This document shows positions 34,324-42,246 of a stretch of 50,411 bases of DNA, one piece after another. Position 1 is the stretch's first letter. Each line of letters begins with the position of its first letter. This stretch comes from Acidobacteriota bacterium (GTDB lineage: Bacteria > Acidobacteriota > UBA6911 > JACQTF01). The stretch spans positions 1-50,411 of the forward strand of contig JACQTF010000095.1 in assembly GCA_016210925.1 (NCBI GenBank), read 5' to 3'. A program made the position numbers and the translations under genes. The notes under the pieces are model-generated. The model worked only from the letters and a program-made list of their open reading frames with translations. It did no database searches and was not told the DNA's origin.

Positions 34324-34680
34324 ATGCCACGAGTGAAACGGGGCCACAAGAGGGTCGAGAGACGCAAGCGGATCCTCAAGGAAGCGAAAGGTTACTGGGG
34401 AACCAAAAGCAAGCTGCACCGCGCTGCGAAGGAGGCGGTGGACAAGGCGCGGGGGTATGCGTATCGCGACCGCCGGACCCGGAAGCGGGACTTCCGGGTG
34501 CTGTGGATCGTGCGAATTTCCGCCGCCGCTAAAGAAAACGAGTTCTCTTACAGCCGCCTGATGAACGGATTGAGGAAGGCGGGGATCGACCTGAACCGCA
34601 AGGTGCTGGCCGAAGTGGCCGCCACCGATCCCTCCGCCTTCACCCAACTGGTGCAACGGGCGAAGAACGCCCTCTCGTAG
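34324..34680 (+). CDS. rplT: 50S ribosomal protein L20
   Basis: A 118-residue assembly-initiating ribosomal protein: [60 protein letters not shown] and [20 protein letters not shown]. It is full length. In many bacteria L20 represses infC-rpmI-rplT translation by binding leader RNA; the unusual structured leader here lies downstream, before pheS, rather than upstream of rpmI. Confidence 0.96.
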   Translation: MPRVKRGHKRVERRKRILKEAKGYWGTKSKLHRAAKEAVDKARGYAYRDRRTRKRDFRVLWIVRISAAAKENEFSYSRLMNGLRKAGIDLNRKVLAEVAATDPSAFTQLVQRAKNALS

Positions 34681-34701
34681 AGCTCCAGGGCGAGGGCCGC
34701 G

Positions 34702-34756
34702 GGACGAGAGACGATGGACGTTCCGCCACTCGTCCTCCTTCCCTGGTACCATCGTC
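34702..34756 (+). promoter_or_regulatory. Structured pheST leader built from degenerate heptamers
   Basis: 34702-34722 reads GGACGAG, AGACGAT, GGACGTT (7-bp period). GGACGAG (34702-34708) can pair with CTCGTCC (34729-34735), and GACGATGG (34710-34717) with CCATCGTC (34749-34756). Formed together these two helices make an H-type pseudoknot; formed singly they are alternatives. The region ends 13 nt before the pheS ATG. Confidence 0.45.
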
Positions 34757-34769
34757 CCTCCCGAAAAAC

Positions 34770-35795
34770 ATGCCACACAGAATCGAAGAACTGCATCGCC
34801 GGTTCGACGCGGAGCTGAAGCAGGTCACCGGCCTGGAAGCTCTGTTGGACTTGCGAGACCGTTATCTGGGACGAGAGAAGGGCATTCTTTCTCAGGAGCT
34901 CAAGCGACTGGGAAGACTCCCCAAGGACCACCGCCCCGAGTACGGCCGCCTGGCCAACCAGTTGAAGGACTACATCGAGGGAGAGATCCAGTCCCTCACC
35001 GCCCGGCTGCGACAGCAAGAAGAGGCCGAGCGCCTGAACCAGGAGCACATCGACCTGACCCTTCCCGGGAGGGCGTACCCCACCGGCCGACCTCACCCCC
35101 TGGTTTTGGTCAAGCGCCAGATCGAAGAAATCTTCGTGAAAATGGGTTTTACCGTGGTGGACGGACCCGAGGTGGACACCGATTACTACAACTTCGAGGC
35201 GTTGAACATGCCCAAGGACCACCCGGCCCGGGATACCCAGGATACCTTTTATTTGTCCGAGGAATTCCTCCTGCGCACTCATACGTCCCCGGTCCAGATC
35301 CACTACATGGAGAAGCATCAGCCCCCCTTCCGTATCGTGGTGCCCGGCCGTGTCTTCCGACGGGACAACCCGGACCCCACCCACTCCCCCATGTTCTTCC
35401 AAGTGGAGGGGCTGGTGGTGGGCGAAGCGGTCTCGCTGGCGGATCTGAAGGGAACGCTGGAATTCTTCCTTCGGGAACTGTTCTCCCCTGACACCCGTGC
35501 CCGCTTTCGTCCCAGCTATTTTCCCTTCGTCGAGCCCGGAGCCGAGGTGGACATCAGTTGCATCTTCTGCAGGGGGACGGGTTGTCGCATGTGCAAGATG
35601 AGCGGCTGGATCGAGATCCTGGGCGCCGGCATGGTTCACCCGAAAATATTCGAGCGCGTGGGCTACGATTCCCAGACCGTCAGCGGGTTTGCCTGGGGAA
35701 TGGGCGTAGACCGCATCGCCATGCTGAAGTACGGCGTGGATGACATCCGGTTGTTCTACGAGAATGACCTTCGGTTCATCGAACAATTTTCATAG
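34770..35795 (+). CDS. pheS: Phenylalanine--tRNA ligase alpha subunit
   Basis: A 341-residue catalytic subunit of the (alpha-beta)2 enzyme. The N-terminal coiled coil (residues 1-95, with IEGEIQSLTARLRQQEEAER) binds tRNA. The class II core has TGRPHPLVLVKRQIEEIFVKMGF, GPEVDTDYYNFEALNMPKDHPARD, THTSPVQIHYM, GRVFRRDNPDPTHSPMFFQVEGL and GFAWGMGVDRIAMLKYG. A Cys cluster CIFCRGTGCRMC precedes GWIEILGAGMVHP, as in many bacterial PheS. It is 90 bp upstream of pheT and follows a structured leader. Confidence 0.95.
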   Translation: MPHRIEELHRRFDAELKQVTGLEALLDLRDRYLGREKGILSQELKRLGRLPKDHRPEYGRLANQLKDYIEGEIQSLTARLRQQEEAERLNQEHIDLTLPGRAYPTGRPHPLVLVKRQIEEIFVKMGFTVVDGPEVDTDYYNFEALNMPKDHPARDTQDTFYLSEEFLLRTHTSPVQIHYMEKHQPPFRIVVPGRVFRRDNPDPTHSPMFFQVEGLVVGEAVSLADLKGTLEFFLRELFSPDTRARFRPSYFPFVEPGAEVDISCIFCRGTGCRMCKMSGWIEILGAGMVHPKIFERVGYDSQTVSGFAWGMGVDRIAMLKYGVDDIRLFYENDLRFIEQFS

Positions 35796-35885
35796 CAGTT
35801 TGCCCGCACCATCGAGCCCGAGGATCTGCCGGAGAGGGCACGAGCTCTCCCGCGGATGCGGTCCTGAGGACCGCCTGGGTGCCGG

Positions 35886-37928
35886 ATGAAAATCAGCCTG
35901 GATTGGCTTCGAGAGTTCGTTCCGGTGAACGTTCCTCCGAAACAGCTCGCCCACGATCTGACCATGGTGGGGCTGGCCGTAGAGTCCTTTGAAGAGGTAG
36001 CAGGCGATATCGTCTTCGACCTGGACCTGACCACCAATCGCCCCGATTGTTACAACCACCTGGGGGTCGCCCGGGAGATCGCCACCTTGTATGGGCTGGA
36101 CGTGGTGCCCCAGAAGCCTTTCAAAAACCACAAAAAGACCTCCGGCCAGTTCGGCGTGGAGATCAAAGATCCAGCCCTGTGTCCTCGGTACTCCTCCCGG
36201 CTCATGGCCGACGTCAAGGTGGCGCCCTCCCCCGAATGGATGCAGAAGCGACTTCTGGCCGTGGGACAGCGCCCCATCAACAACATCGTGGACATCACCA
36301 ACTACGTCCTGCTGGAGATGGGCCACCCCATGCATGCGTTCGACTTCAAGGAGCTGAAGGGCGGCAAGATCGTGGTGCGCCGGGCCGCTCCCGACGAAAG
36401 TCTGGTCACGCTGGACGGACAGCTTCGGCCGCTGGACAGCGACATGCTGGTGATCGCGGATGCCTCCCGGCCGGTGGCCCTGGCGGGCATCATGGGAGGC
36501 CTGGAGACGGAGGTCTCCCCACAGACCGACGCGTTGTTGTTGGAGAGCGCCTATTTCCTCCCTCTTTCCGTTCGCCGCACGGCCAAGAGACTGGGGTTGA
36601 GGACGGAGGCGTCGTACCGGTTCGAGCGGGGCGCGGACCCGGAGGCTACAACCCGGGCTTTGGATCGCGCCTGCCAGCTCATCGAGCAGATCGGCTGCGG
36701 CCGGGTCCACAGCGAGTTGGTGGACGAGTACCCACAAAAAATGCCCCGAGGCAAGATCCTCCTGCGCCTGTCCAATCTCCAGCGCCTCCTGGGCACCCGG
36801 GTGGAAAAGGACTTCATTGCCCAGAAGCTCACGAGCCTCCAGTTTCAGGTCAAGACGCTGGAGGCGGACTTGTGGGAGGTCGCCCCGCCCAGTTTCCGGG
36901 TCGATGTGAGCTTGGAGGCGGACCTGATCGAAGAGGTGGCCCGGCACTTCGGTTACCACGCGGCGCCCAGCAGGTTCCCTCCCTGGCAAGGCAAGGGTGA
37001 CTTTCTCCCCTTCCAGTCCCACGAGGACCGCTTGCGTCAGGCCCTCTTCGCCACGGGTTACACCGAGACCGTCACCTATGTCTTTTCCCATCCGGCGGAG
37101 GAAGAGCTTTTTCGCCCGGATGGCAGCCGGCCCGCGAAGGTTCAGAACCCCCTCTCTGAGGAAAGCACGCTGCTGCGGACGAGCCTCGTGGCGGGCCTCC
37201 TGAATACGCTCCGCTGGAATTTCAACCGGGGCACCCGGAACCTGAAAATCTTCGAGTTGGGCCGGCTCTTCTCTTGTACCCGGGAGGGCGAGGTGACGGA
37301 GAGGAAAGCCCTGGGTCTGTCCGCTTCCGGAGAAGAACGAGAGAAATCTTGGATGGAGACCGCCCAACCGGTTTCCCTCTACAGCCTGAAGGGAGTCCTC
37401 GAGTCCGTGGCAGCCAGGCTTGGCTTGCAGCGGCTGCGATTGCAGGCGACCTCCTCGTTTTCCTTCTTGCATCCGGGCGAGGCTGCGGTGATCACCGCCG
37501 AGGGCATGTCCCTGGGAATGTGCGGCCGACTGCATCCACGAATTCTGGAAGTCTACAAGTTCAAACAGGAGGTCTACGTGGCCCAGCTGGACCTCGAGGC
37601 CCTCTTCGCCCGGCCGTTGCCCGAGGCACGCCACCAGCGAATCGCCCGTTTCCCCGCCATCTTCCGGGACCTCTCCTTTCTCATCGACCGCTCCGTGGCC
37701 TATGGTCAATTGGAGGAAGCCATCCGCTCCCTGGAAATCCGAGAACTGGCCGAGATCCGCCTGTTCGACCTCTACCGGGGAGAGATGGTCCCGCCGGACA
37801 AGATCAGCCTGGCCATCCGACTCAAGTACCTGGATCCCGAACGCACCCTGACCGATGAGGAAGTCAAGGCTCACCAGGACCGGGTTGTCTCGTTGCTCGA
37901 ATCACAGTTCGCCGCCCGACTCCGTTGA
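35886..37928 (+). CDS. pheT: Phenylalanine--tRNA ligase beta subunit, short form without the tRNA-bind domain
   Basis: A 680-residue subunit, about 120 shorter than usual. It begins normally (MKISLDWLREFVPVNVPP) but passes at residue about 40 from LTMVGLAVESFEEVAGDIVF directly to LDLTTNRPDCYNHLGVAREI, skipping the EMAPII/OB-fold tRNA-bind domain. The B3/B4 editing region (GQRPINNIVDITNYVLLEMG), B5 (FRVDVSLEADLIEEVARHFG), the catalytic-like core and the C-terminal FDX-ACB anticodon domain (RFPAIFRDLSFLIDRSVAYG, LFDLYRG) are all present. A hairpin GCGGTCC tga GGACCGC (35858-35874) ends 11 nt before the ATG and could hide the ribosome site. Confidence 0.94.
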   Translation: MKISLDWLREFVPVNVPPKQLAHDLTMVGLAVESFEEVAGDIVFDLDLTTNRPDCYNHLGVAREIATLYGLDVVPQKPFKNHKKTSGQFGVEIKDPALCPRYSSRLMADVKVAPSPEWMQKRLLAVGQRPINNIVDITNYVLLEMGHPMHAFDFKELKGGKIVVRRAAPDESLVTLDGQLRPLDSDMLVIADASRPVALAGIMGGLETEVSPQTDALLLESAYFLPLSVRRTAKRLGLRTEASYRFERGADPEATTRALDRACQLIEQIGCGRVHSELVDEYPQKMPRGKILLRLSNLQRLLGTRVEKDFIAQKLTSLQFQVKTLEADLWEVAPPSFRVDVSLEADLIEEVARHFGYHAAPSRFPPWQGKGDFLPFQSHEDRLRQALFATGYTETVTYVFSHPAEEELFRPDGSRPAKVQNPLSEESTLLRTSLVAGLLNTLRWNFNRGTRNLKIFELGRLFSCTREGEVTERKALGLSASGEEREKSWMETAQPVSLYSLKGVLESVAARLGLQRLRLQATSSFSFLHPGEAAVITAEGMSLGMCGRLHPRILEVYKFKQEVYVAQLDLEALFARPLPEARHQRIARFPAIFRDLSFLIDRSVAYGQLEEAIRSLEIRELAEIRLFDLYRGEMVPPDKISLAIRLKYLDPERTLTDEEVKAHQDRVVSLLESQFAARLR

Positions 37929-38030
37929 GGCAGGGTCCGGCAGGTTGACTCCGCTGAAGGCACCGCCCCGCCTTGGTTTTCCAGCGCCCACCGCTCGGCT
38001 TGGCTTCTCATTCGGGGATCGAAAAATCTG

Positions 38031-38059
38031 TTGCTAGGGTCCCGGAATTGAATTAAAAT
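38031..38059 (+). promoter_or_regulatory. Promoter for the coiled-coil/zapA unit
   Basis: TTGCTA (38031-38036), 17 bp, TAAAAT (38054-38059), ending 38 bp before the ATG at 38098. Both hexamers are close to consensus. Confidence 0.65.
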
Positions 38060-38097
38060 CCCAGCCACTTGTAGAAAGTTTCTTATGGTCGCGAGTT

Positions 38098-38403
38098 ATG
38101 AATGTCAAGAAACATGGCCCATCGGGCCATGCTGAGGAGGAGTTTTCCGGACTGGAGCGGTTGTCGCACCTGGAGGATAACGTTCATCATGTGGTCGAAG
38201 CGTACCGGACCCTCCGGCTCCAGGCCGAGCAGTTGCAGAAGGAAGTGGCAGGCTGCAAGGCCGAGATCGAGCAGTTGAAGAGGGCTCACGCGGAGGAAAT
38301 CCAGCAGTCGTCCAGGTTGCAGCAGGAGCGCAACAAGATCAAACATCGGGTTCGGAACTTGATCCATCTGATCGCAAGCATGGAACCTAAAGGAGTGGAC
38401 TGA
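38098..38403 (+). CDS. Small coiled-coil protein upstream of zapA (ZapB-like by context)
   Basis: A 101-residue, mainly helical protein. After a disordered start it has SGLERLSHLEDNVHHVVEAY followed by heptad-rich RLQAEQLQKEVAGCKAEIEQ and SSRLQQERNKIKHRVRNLIH, and ends IASMEPKGVD. The pattern 'L..LE..v...v..y..L......L' followed by 'R...L..E...i..rv..li..l' resembles the small coiled-coil division proteins encoded beside zapA. It is 34 bp upstream of zapA and shares its promoter, suggesting a role at the FtsZ ring. The function is inferred from context. Confidence 0.65.
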   Translation: MNVKKHGPSGHAEEEFSGLERLSHLEDNVHHVVEAYRTLRLQAEQLQKEVAGCKAEIEQLKRAHAEEIQQSSRLQQERNKIKHRVRNLIHLIASMEPKGVD

Positions 38404-38437
38404 GTTCGCCGAGGAGGGTCCCGCCGGGGAAGCGCGG

Positions 38438-38731
38438 ATGGAGCACAACGGGAAAGCGATGAGAATCTGCATCATGGATCGCGTGTATCACCTGCGGTCC
38501 ACCGCCGAGGAGGCTTACCTTCAACGCCTGGCTGCCATGGTGGATGAGAAAATGCGGGAAGTGGCACGCACGACGCCGACCGTGGATACGGTGAAGGTGG
38601 CCATCCTGGCTGCCCTGAATTTGGCCAATGAGTACCTGCAACTAAGAGAGCGTTACCAGGCACTGGACAAATTCGTGGCGGAGCGCAGCGACGAGTGCGC
38701 GGGCCTTCTGGAGCAGGCCTTACGGAAGTGA
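38438..38731 (+). CDS. zapA: Cell division protein ZapA
   Basis: A 97-residue protein that cross-links FtsZ filaments. The ZapA globular part is MRICIMDRVYHLRS, then EEAYLQRLAAMVDEKMREVA and VDTVKVAILAALNLANEYLQ, followed by a coiled-coil helix (ERYQALDKFVAERSDECAGL). ATG 38438 is used; ATG 38459 (MRICIMDR) would remove seven residues and start exactly at the fold. The 6S RNA gene follows directly, as ssrS follows zapA in E. coli. Confidence 0.9.
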   Translation: MEHNGKAMRICIMDRVYHLRSTAEEAYLQRLAAMVDEKMREVARTTPTVDTVKVAILAALNLANEYLQLRERYQALDKFVAERSDECAGLLEQALRK

Positions 38732-38761
38732 TGTCTCGCCCGGGTCGCCCGGGAGGTCCGC

Positions 38762-38790
38762 TTGACCTCTGTCACCATCGGGTATATGAT
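38762..38790 (+). promoter_or_regulatory. 6S RNA promoter
   Basis: TTGACC (38762-38767), 17 bp, TATGAT (38785-38790). It predicts a transcript beginning near 38797-38798, exactly where the 6S closing stem starts. Confidence 0.75.
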
Positions 38791-38797
38791 TCGCTTG

Positions 38798-38985
38798 AGC
38801 CCCTACGATGTGCGTGATGGCACCAGCTGATTTGAGCCAACAGCTATTTGAAAGGGAGCTTGTATTCTGTCGTGGTGTGCGCCCTGCCAGAGGCAGGGAT
38901 GGCCTGAAGCGGCAGATCGGGCACCCACCTGGCTTTGCAGGTTCAAATAGCCCTTGCCACACGGCATTTGTGGGGGAACCCTAGT
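38798..38985 (+). ncRNA. ssrS: 6S RNA
   Basis: The gene lies between zapA and rny with its own promoter and terminator. The ends form a long interrupted closing stem: CCCCTAC (38801-38807) with GTGGGGG, then ATG, CGTG and TGGCA segments with TGCCA, CACG and CAT on the 3' side (38955-38976). A long central region (AGCCAACAGCTATTTGAAAG) and an apical stem-loop (CCTGCCAGAGGCAGG, ACCTGGCTTTGCAGGT) follow the 6S layout of closing stem, open bubble and terminal hairpin that mimics an open promoter and sequesters sigma-70 RNA polymerase. Length is about 188 nt. Exact ends are approximate. Confidence 0.75.
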
Positions 38986-39020
38986 CCCTGCCGCCTCGCA
39001 ACTTCTCGCCCCCGTTGACG

Positions 39021-39050
39021 TCCGGGACGGCGTGTCCCGGATTTTCGTTT
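39021..39050 (+). terminator. Intrinsic terminator after 6S RNA
   Basis: TCCGGGAC and GTCCCGGA form an 8-bp perfect stem with a 5-nt loop, followed by TTTTCGTTTT. It ends 28 bp before the rny ATG. Confidence 0.8.
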
Positions 39051-39077
39051 TGGTTCCGTGATGCGTCGAGGTTCGCT

Positions 39078-40640
39078 ATGGAAGCCTACTTTTCTATCGC
39101 CGTTGCTTTCGCCGCGGGTGCGGGAGTGCTGGTGGCGTGGATCGTCTCCAAGAAACGCTACGTCAGCCGCCTCCTGACAGACGCCCAGGAGCGAGCCCGA
39201 GGAGTCCTGGAGTCGGCCTGTGCCGAAGCAGAGCAAATCAAAAAGACGAAGGTGCTGGAAGGGAAGGACGAACTTTTCTCCTTGCGGTTGGACCAGGAGC
39301 GCCGGACGCGGGAGGCGAGGCGTGACCTCTCCCACTGGGAGCAGCGGCTGAGGCAGAAGGAAATTTTTCTGGAGAAGAAGGACGAAAAACTCCTCCGCCG
39401 GGAACGGGACCTGGAGGCCCTGGAACGACGAGCAGCGGAGCGGGAGCGTTCCACGGAGGAGCAGGAACGCCGCGCGCGAGAGCTCCTGGAAGAACACAAG
39501 CGGCAGCTGCAGCAGGTCTCGGGCCTCACCGTGGAAGAGGCCAAGAAGACGCTTGTCCGGAGCCTCGAGAATGAGGCACGGCACGACGCGGCCTTGCTCT
39601 GCAAGCGCATCGAAGAGGAGGCGAAAGAATCCGCCGGTTCCGAGGCCAAGCGCATCATCGCCATCGCCATTCAGCGATGCGCGGCCCAGCATACGGCTGA
39701 AACCACCGTGTCCACGGTCAGCCTTCCCAGTGACGAGATGAAGGGCAGGATCATTGGCCGGGAGGGCCGCAACATCCGGGCCCTGGAACAGGCCACGGGG
39801 GTGGACCTGATTATTGACGATACCCCGGAGGCGGTGCTTGTGTCGGCCTACGATCCCGTCCGGCGGGAGATCGCCCGGCTGGCCATCCAGCGCCTGGTGC
39901 AGGACGGGCGTATCCATCCGGCCCGCATCGAGGAAGTGGTGGCCCAAGTCAGCCAGGAGCTGGACCAGAAGGCGCTGGAGGAGGGGGAGGCAGCGGCCTT
40001 CGAATTGGGCATTCACGACCTGCACGGGGATCTGCTCAAGCTGCTGGGACGGCTCAAGTACCGCACCAGCTACGGCCAGAACGTTCTGGCTCACTCCGTG
40101 GAAGTGGGCTACCTGGCGGGAGTGATGGCCGAGGAACTCAGGGTGAACGCCGATGTCGCCCGGCGAGGCGGCCTGCTGCACGACGTGGGGAAGGCGCTGA
40201 CCCACGAGGTGGAAGGTTCCCACCTGGATCTGGGAGTCGCCCTGGCTCGCAAGTGCGGCGTCAGCGAGGAGGTCATCCACGCCATGGAGTCGCATCATTT
40301 GGACGTGGACTTCCACTCTGTGGAAGCCATGCTCGTCCAGGCGGCCGACGCCATTTCTGCCTCCCGGCCCGGCGCGCGCCGCGACGTCCTGGAATCCTAC
40401 GTCAGGCGCCTGGAGAAGCTGGAGGCCATCGCCGACTCCTTCGTGGGGGTGTCCAAAGCCTACGCCGTGCAGGCAGGTCGGGAGCTCCGGATTCTGGTGG
40501 AGAGCGACAAGCTCAGCGACGAGGACGTGTTCTGGCTCACCAAAGATATCACCAAGAAAATCCAGAACGAGGTCCATTACCCGGGCCAGATCAAAGTCAC
40601 CGTCATCCGCGAAACCCGTGTCGTGGACTACGCCAAATAG
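39078..40640 (+). CDS. rny: Ribonuclease Y
   Basis: A 520-residue membrane-anchored endoribonuclease that starts mRNA decay. It has an N-terminal membrane helix (YFSIAVAFAAGAGVLVAWIV), a long charged coiled coil (about 25-200), a KH domain (GRIIGREGRNIRALEQATGV) and an HD domain (LAHSVEVGYLAGVMAEEL; GLLHDVGKAL with the HD pair). The end VHYPGQIKVTVIRETRVVDYAK is standard. I chose ATG 39078; the frame is open upstream to 39015 but that part overlaps the terminator. The next gene, a YmdB-type phosphodiesterase, follows as in Bacillus (rny-ymdB). Confidence 0.95.
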   Translation: MEAYFSIAVAFAAGAGVLVAWIVSKKRYVSRLLTDAQERARGVLESACAEAEQIKKTKVLEGKDELFSLRLDQERRTREARRDLSHWEQRLRQKEIFLEKKDEKLLRRERDLEALERRAAERERSTEEQERRARELLEEHKRQLQQVSGLTVEEAKKTLVRSLENEARHDAALLCKRIEEEAKESAGSEAKRIIAIAIQRCAAQHTAETTVSTVSLPSDEMKGRIIGREGRNIRALEQATGVDLIIDDTPEAVLVSAYDPVRREIARLAIQRLVQDGRIHPARIEEVVAQVSQELDQKALEEGEAAAFELGIHDLHGDLLKLLGRLKYRTSYGQNVLAHSVEVGYLAGVMAEELRVNADVARRGGLLHDVGKALTHEVEGSHLDLGVALARKCGVSEEVIHAMESHHLDVDFHSVEAMLVQAADAISASRPGARRDVLESYVRRLEKLEAIADSFVGVSKAYAVQAGRELRILVESDKLSDEDVFWLTKDITKKIQNEVHYPGQIKVTVIRETRVVDYAK

Positions 40641-40725
40641 CGGCAGCTCTCCTGCCGCCCCAGGGAGGGCCCGGCAAAGGCAGGACCGCCCCGCAGGTTC
40701 GGGAGAAAGCCCACGGGCACCGGAC

Positions 40726-41505
40726 ATGAACATCCTCTTTCTCGGCGACCTGTTCGGCAAAGCGGGGCGGAAGCTCCTGGCCCAGAAGTTCGAAGACCTG
40801 GTCCTTCGCTACCACATCGAATTTTCGGTGGTGAACGTGGAGAACGCCGCGGGCGGCCACGGGATCACTCCCGCCGTGGCCGACGAGCTGCTGGCCCTGG
40901 GATTCCAGGTCCTCACCTCAGGAAACCACATCTGGGACAAGAAAGAAATCCTCGATTACCTGCCCCTGCAGCCCCGTTTGTTGCGCCCCGCCAACTATCC
41001 CCCCGCGACCCCCGGATACGGGTCTTACATGGGGGTCTCCTCCTCGGGCATCAAGGTGGCGGTGTTGAACCTGCAAGGGAGGATCTTCATGCCAGTGACG
41101 GATTGCCCGTTTCGAGTGGGCGACCAGGAGGTGGCGCGACTGCGCCGGGAAACTCCCGTGATCCTGGTGGACATGCATGGCGAAGCCACGTCCGAGAAGG
41201 AAGCCATGGGCTGGTACCTGGATGGTCGCGTCTCCGCTGTGTTGGGAACCCACACCCATGTCCAAACGGCTGACGAGAGGATCCTTCCCAAAGGAACGGC
41301 CTACATCACCGACCTGGGCATGTGCGGACCCTATCACTCGGTGATCGGCAACCGGACCGACGAGGCGCTCCGCCGGCTCCTGTTGCAGATGCCGGTGCGC
41401 TTCGAGCCCGCCCACGAAGACCCCAAACTGTGTGGCGTGGTCCTCCAAGTCGAGGAGGAGACAGGTCGGGCGCAATCCATCCACCGGCTCCAGGTGAGCC
41501 CGTAG
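40726..41505 (+). CDS. ymdB: YmdB-family metallophosphoesterase
   Basis: A 259-residue TIGR00282-type enzyme; characterised relatives hydrolyse 2',3'-cyclic nucleotides. Metal-site motifs are ILFLGDLFGKAGR (D), VVNVENAAGGHGI (N), TSGNHIWDKKE (GNH), VDMHGEATSEKEAMGWYLDG and VLGTHTHVQTADERILP (GTHTH). The end ITDLGMCGPYHSVIG is also diagnostic. The ATG at 40726 gives the conserved MNILFLGD; earlier in-frame starts overlap rny. It follows rny by 85 bp, matching the conserved rny-ymdB order and suggesting joint control of RNA decay. Confidence 0.92.
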   Translation: MNILFLGDLFGKAGRKLLAQKFEDLVLRYHIEFSVVNVENAAGGHGITPAVADELLALGFQVLTSGNHIWDKKEILDYLPLQPRLLRPANYPPATPGYGSYMGVSSSGIKVAVLNLQGRIFMPVTDCPFRVGDQEVARLRRETPVILVDMHGEATSEKEAMGWYLDGRVSAVLGTHTHVQTADERILPKGTAYITDLGMCGPYHSVIGNRTDEALRRLLLQMPVRFEPAHEDPKLCGVVLQVEEETGRAQSIHRLQVSP

Positions 41506-41630
41506 TTAAGCTAACAACTAAGCCCAGCGTCGCTACAATGGACCACATTCGTCGGAATCAGTGGACCGTATCCCTCGGAACACGCACTATCTATTGACAC
41601 AGTATATTTAGACGAGAGGGCTACCACGGC

Positions 41631-42122
41631 ATGGTCTATCAGTCGGTAAGGAACCGACCAGCTGGTCTATGTATCGTGCTGTTCTTGGAGCACGCGGGTA
41701 AGTTGATCGCGCTCGAACCCGTGGAAGACGAGGAATGGAAGCGGTTCGTGCGCGACAGGGACCTTGAAGCTTCGTTTTCGCCCGATGAAGTTCGGAACTT
41801 GCGCTACCGACTCTCACCTGACCCGAACAAACCGCTATCTCAGCAGCGGTTCAGCGAGTTTCTTGGAGTGTCGTGGAGCACTGTAGCTCGCTGGGAAAGT
41901 GGCGGAAGGCCTGATCCGCAGATAACCCGGAAGCTCCTGCGCTTGCGGCGTGTCCTCGACGCAGTCGGAGACATGGTTAAGCCTGAATACCGGCTAGCCT
42001 TCTTGGAGCAGCATCACCCGCTTCTATTGAATCTCCGTCCCATTGATCTCCTCGACTCGGAGGATGGGGCGAAGGCCGTTATTCGGCTACTTGAGGGAGT
42101 AGAAACGGGGGCGTTCGCGTAA
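41631..42122 (+). CDS. Xre/MbcA/ParS-type antitoxin
   Basis: A 163-residue protein. An HTH (SQQRFSEFLGVSWSTVARWESG) is followed by LLRLRRVLDAVGDMVKP and a C-terminal toxin-binding domain: FLEQHHPLLLNLRPIDLLDS, then EDGAKAVIRLLEGVETGAFA. That last block (helix, 'P.L.L.g..PidlL.t.eG...V...L..i..G.fa') is the MbcA/ParS/Xre antitoxin signature of the Xre-RES systems. It would repress its own operon and neutralise a RES-domain NAD-degrading toxin. The first 25 residues are weakly supported. Only a stump of the toxin follows. Confidence 0.8.
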   Translation: MVYQSVRNRPAGLCIVLFLEHAGKLIALEPVEDEEWKRFVRDRDLEASFSPDEVRNLRYRLSPDPNKPLSQQRFSEFLGVSWSTVARWESGGRPDPQITRKLLRLRRVLDAVGDMVKPEYRLAFLEQHHPLLLNLRPIDLLDSEDGAKAVIRLLEGVETGAFA

Positions 42123-42240
42123 AAGGCTCTCTCTGTGTCCGAGTAGGGGACTACCGGATCAACAAGTACAGTGGTTACGCCGGCGACGCATCCGGCGGAC
42201 CCCGTTGGCAAAGGTGTGGCGGGCGAGGTGTAGCGCCGCA
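42123..42240 (+). pseudogene. Possible stump of a RES-domain toxin
   Basis: Directly after the antitoxin, frame +3 (through about 42126-42240) reads VRVGDYRINKYSGYAGDASG, then GPRWQRCG. RES toxins start with 'yRi.....' and then 'GaRW...G...vY', so position and pattern fit. There is no start codon at the usual spot and the frame then runs into the end of the convergent nudix gene. The toxin would be truncated to about 35 residues and inactive. The match is short and uncertain. Confidence 0.35.
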
Positions 42241-42246
42241 GCGGTG

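Noticed and set aside
35790-37874. 694-codon open frame on the minus strand across pheT
   Set aside because: Antisense shadow of a GC-rich gene; the protein is low-complexity (many H, G, L, Q) with no motif, while pheT on the plus strand is unmistakable.
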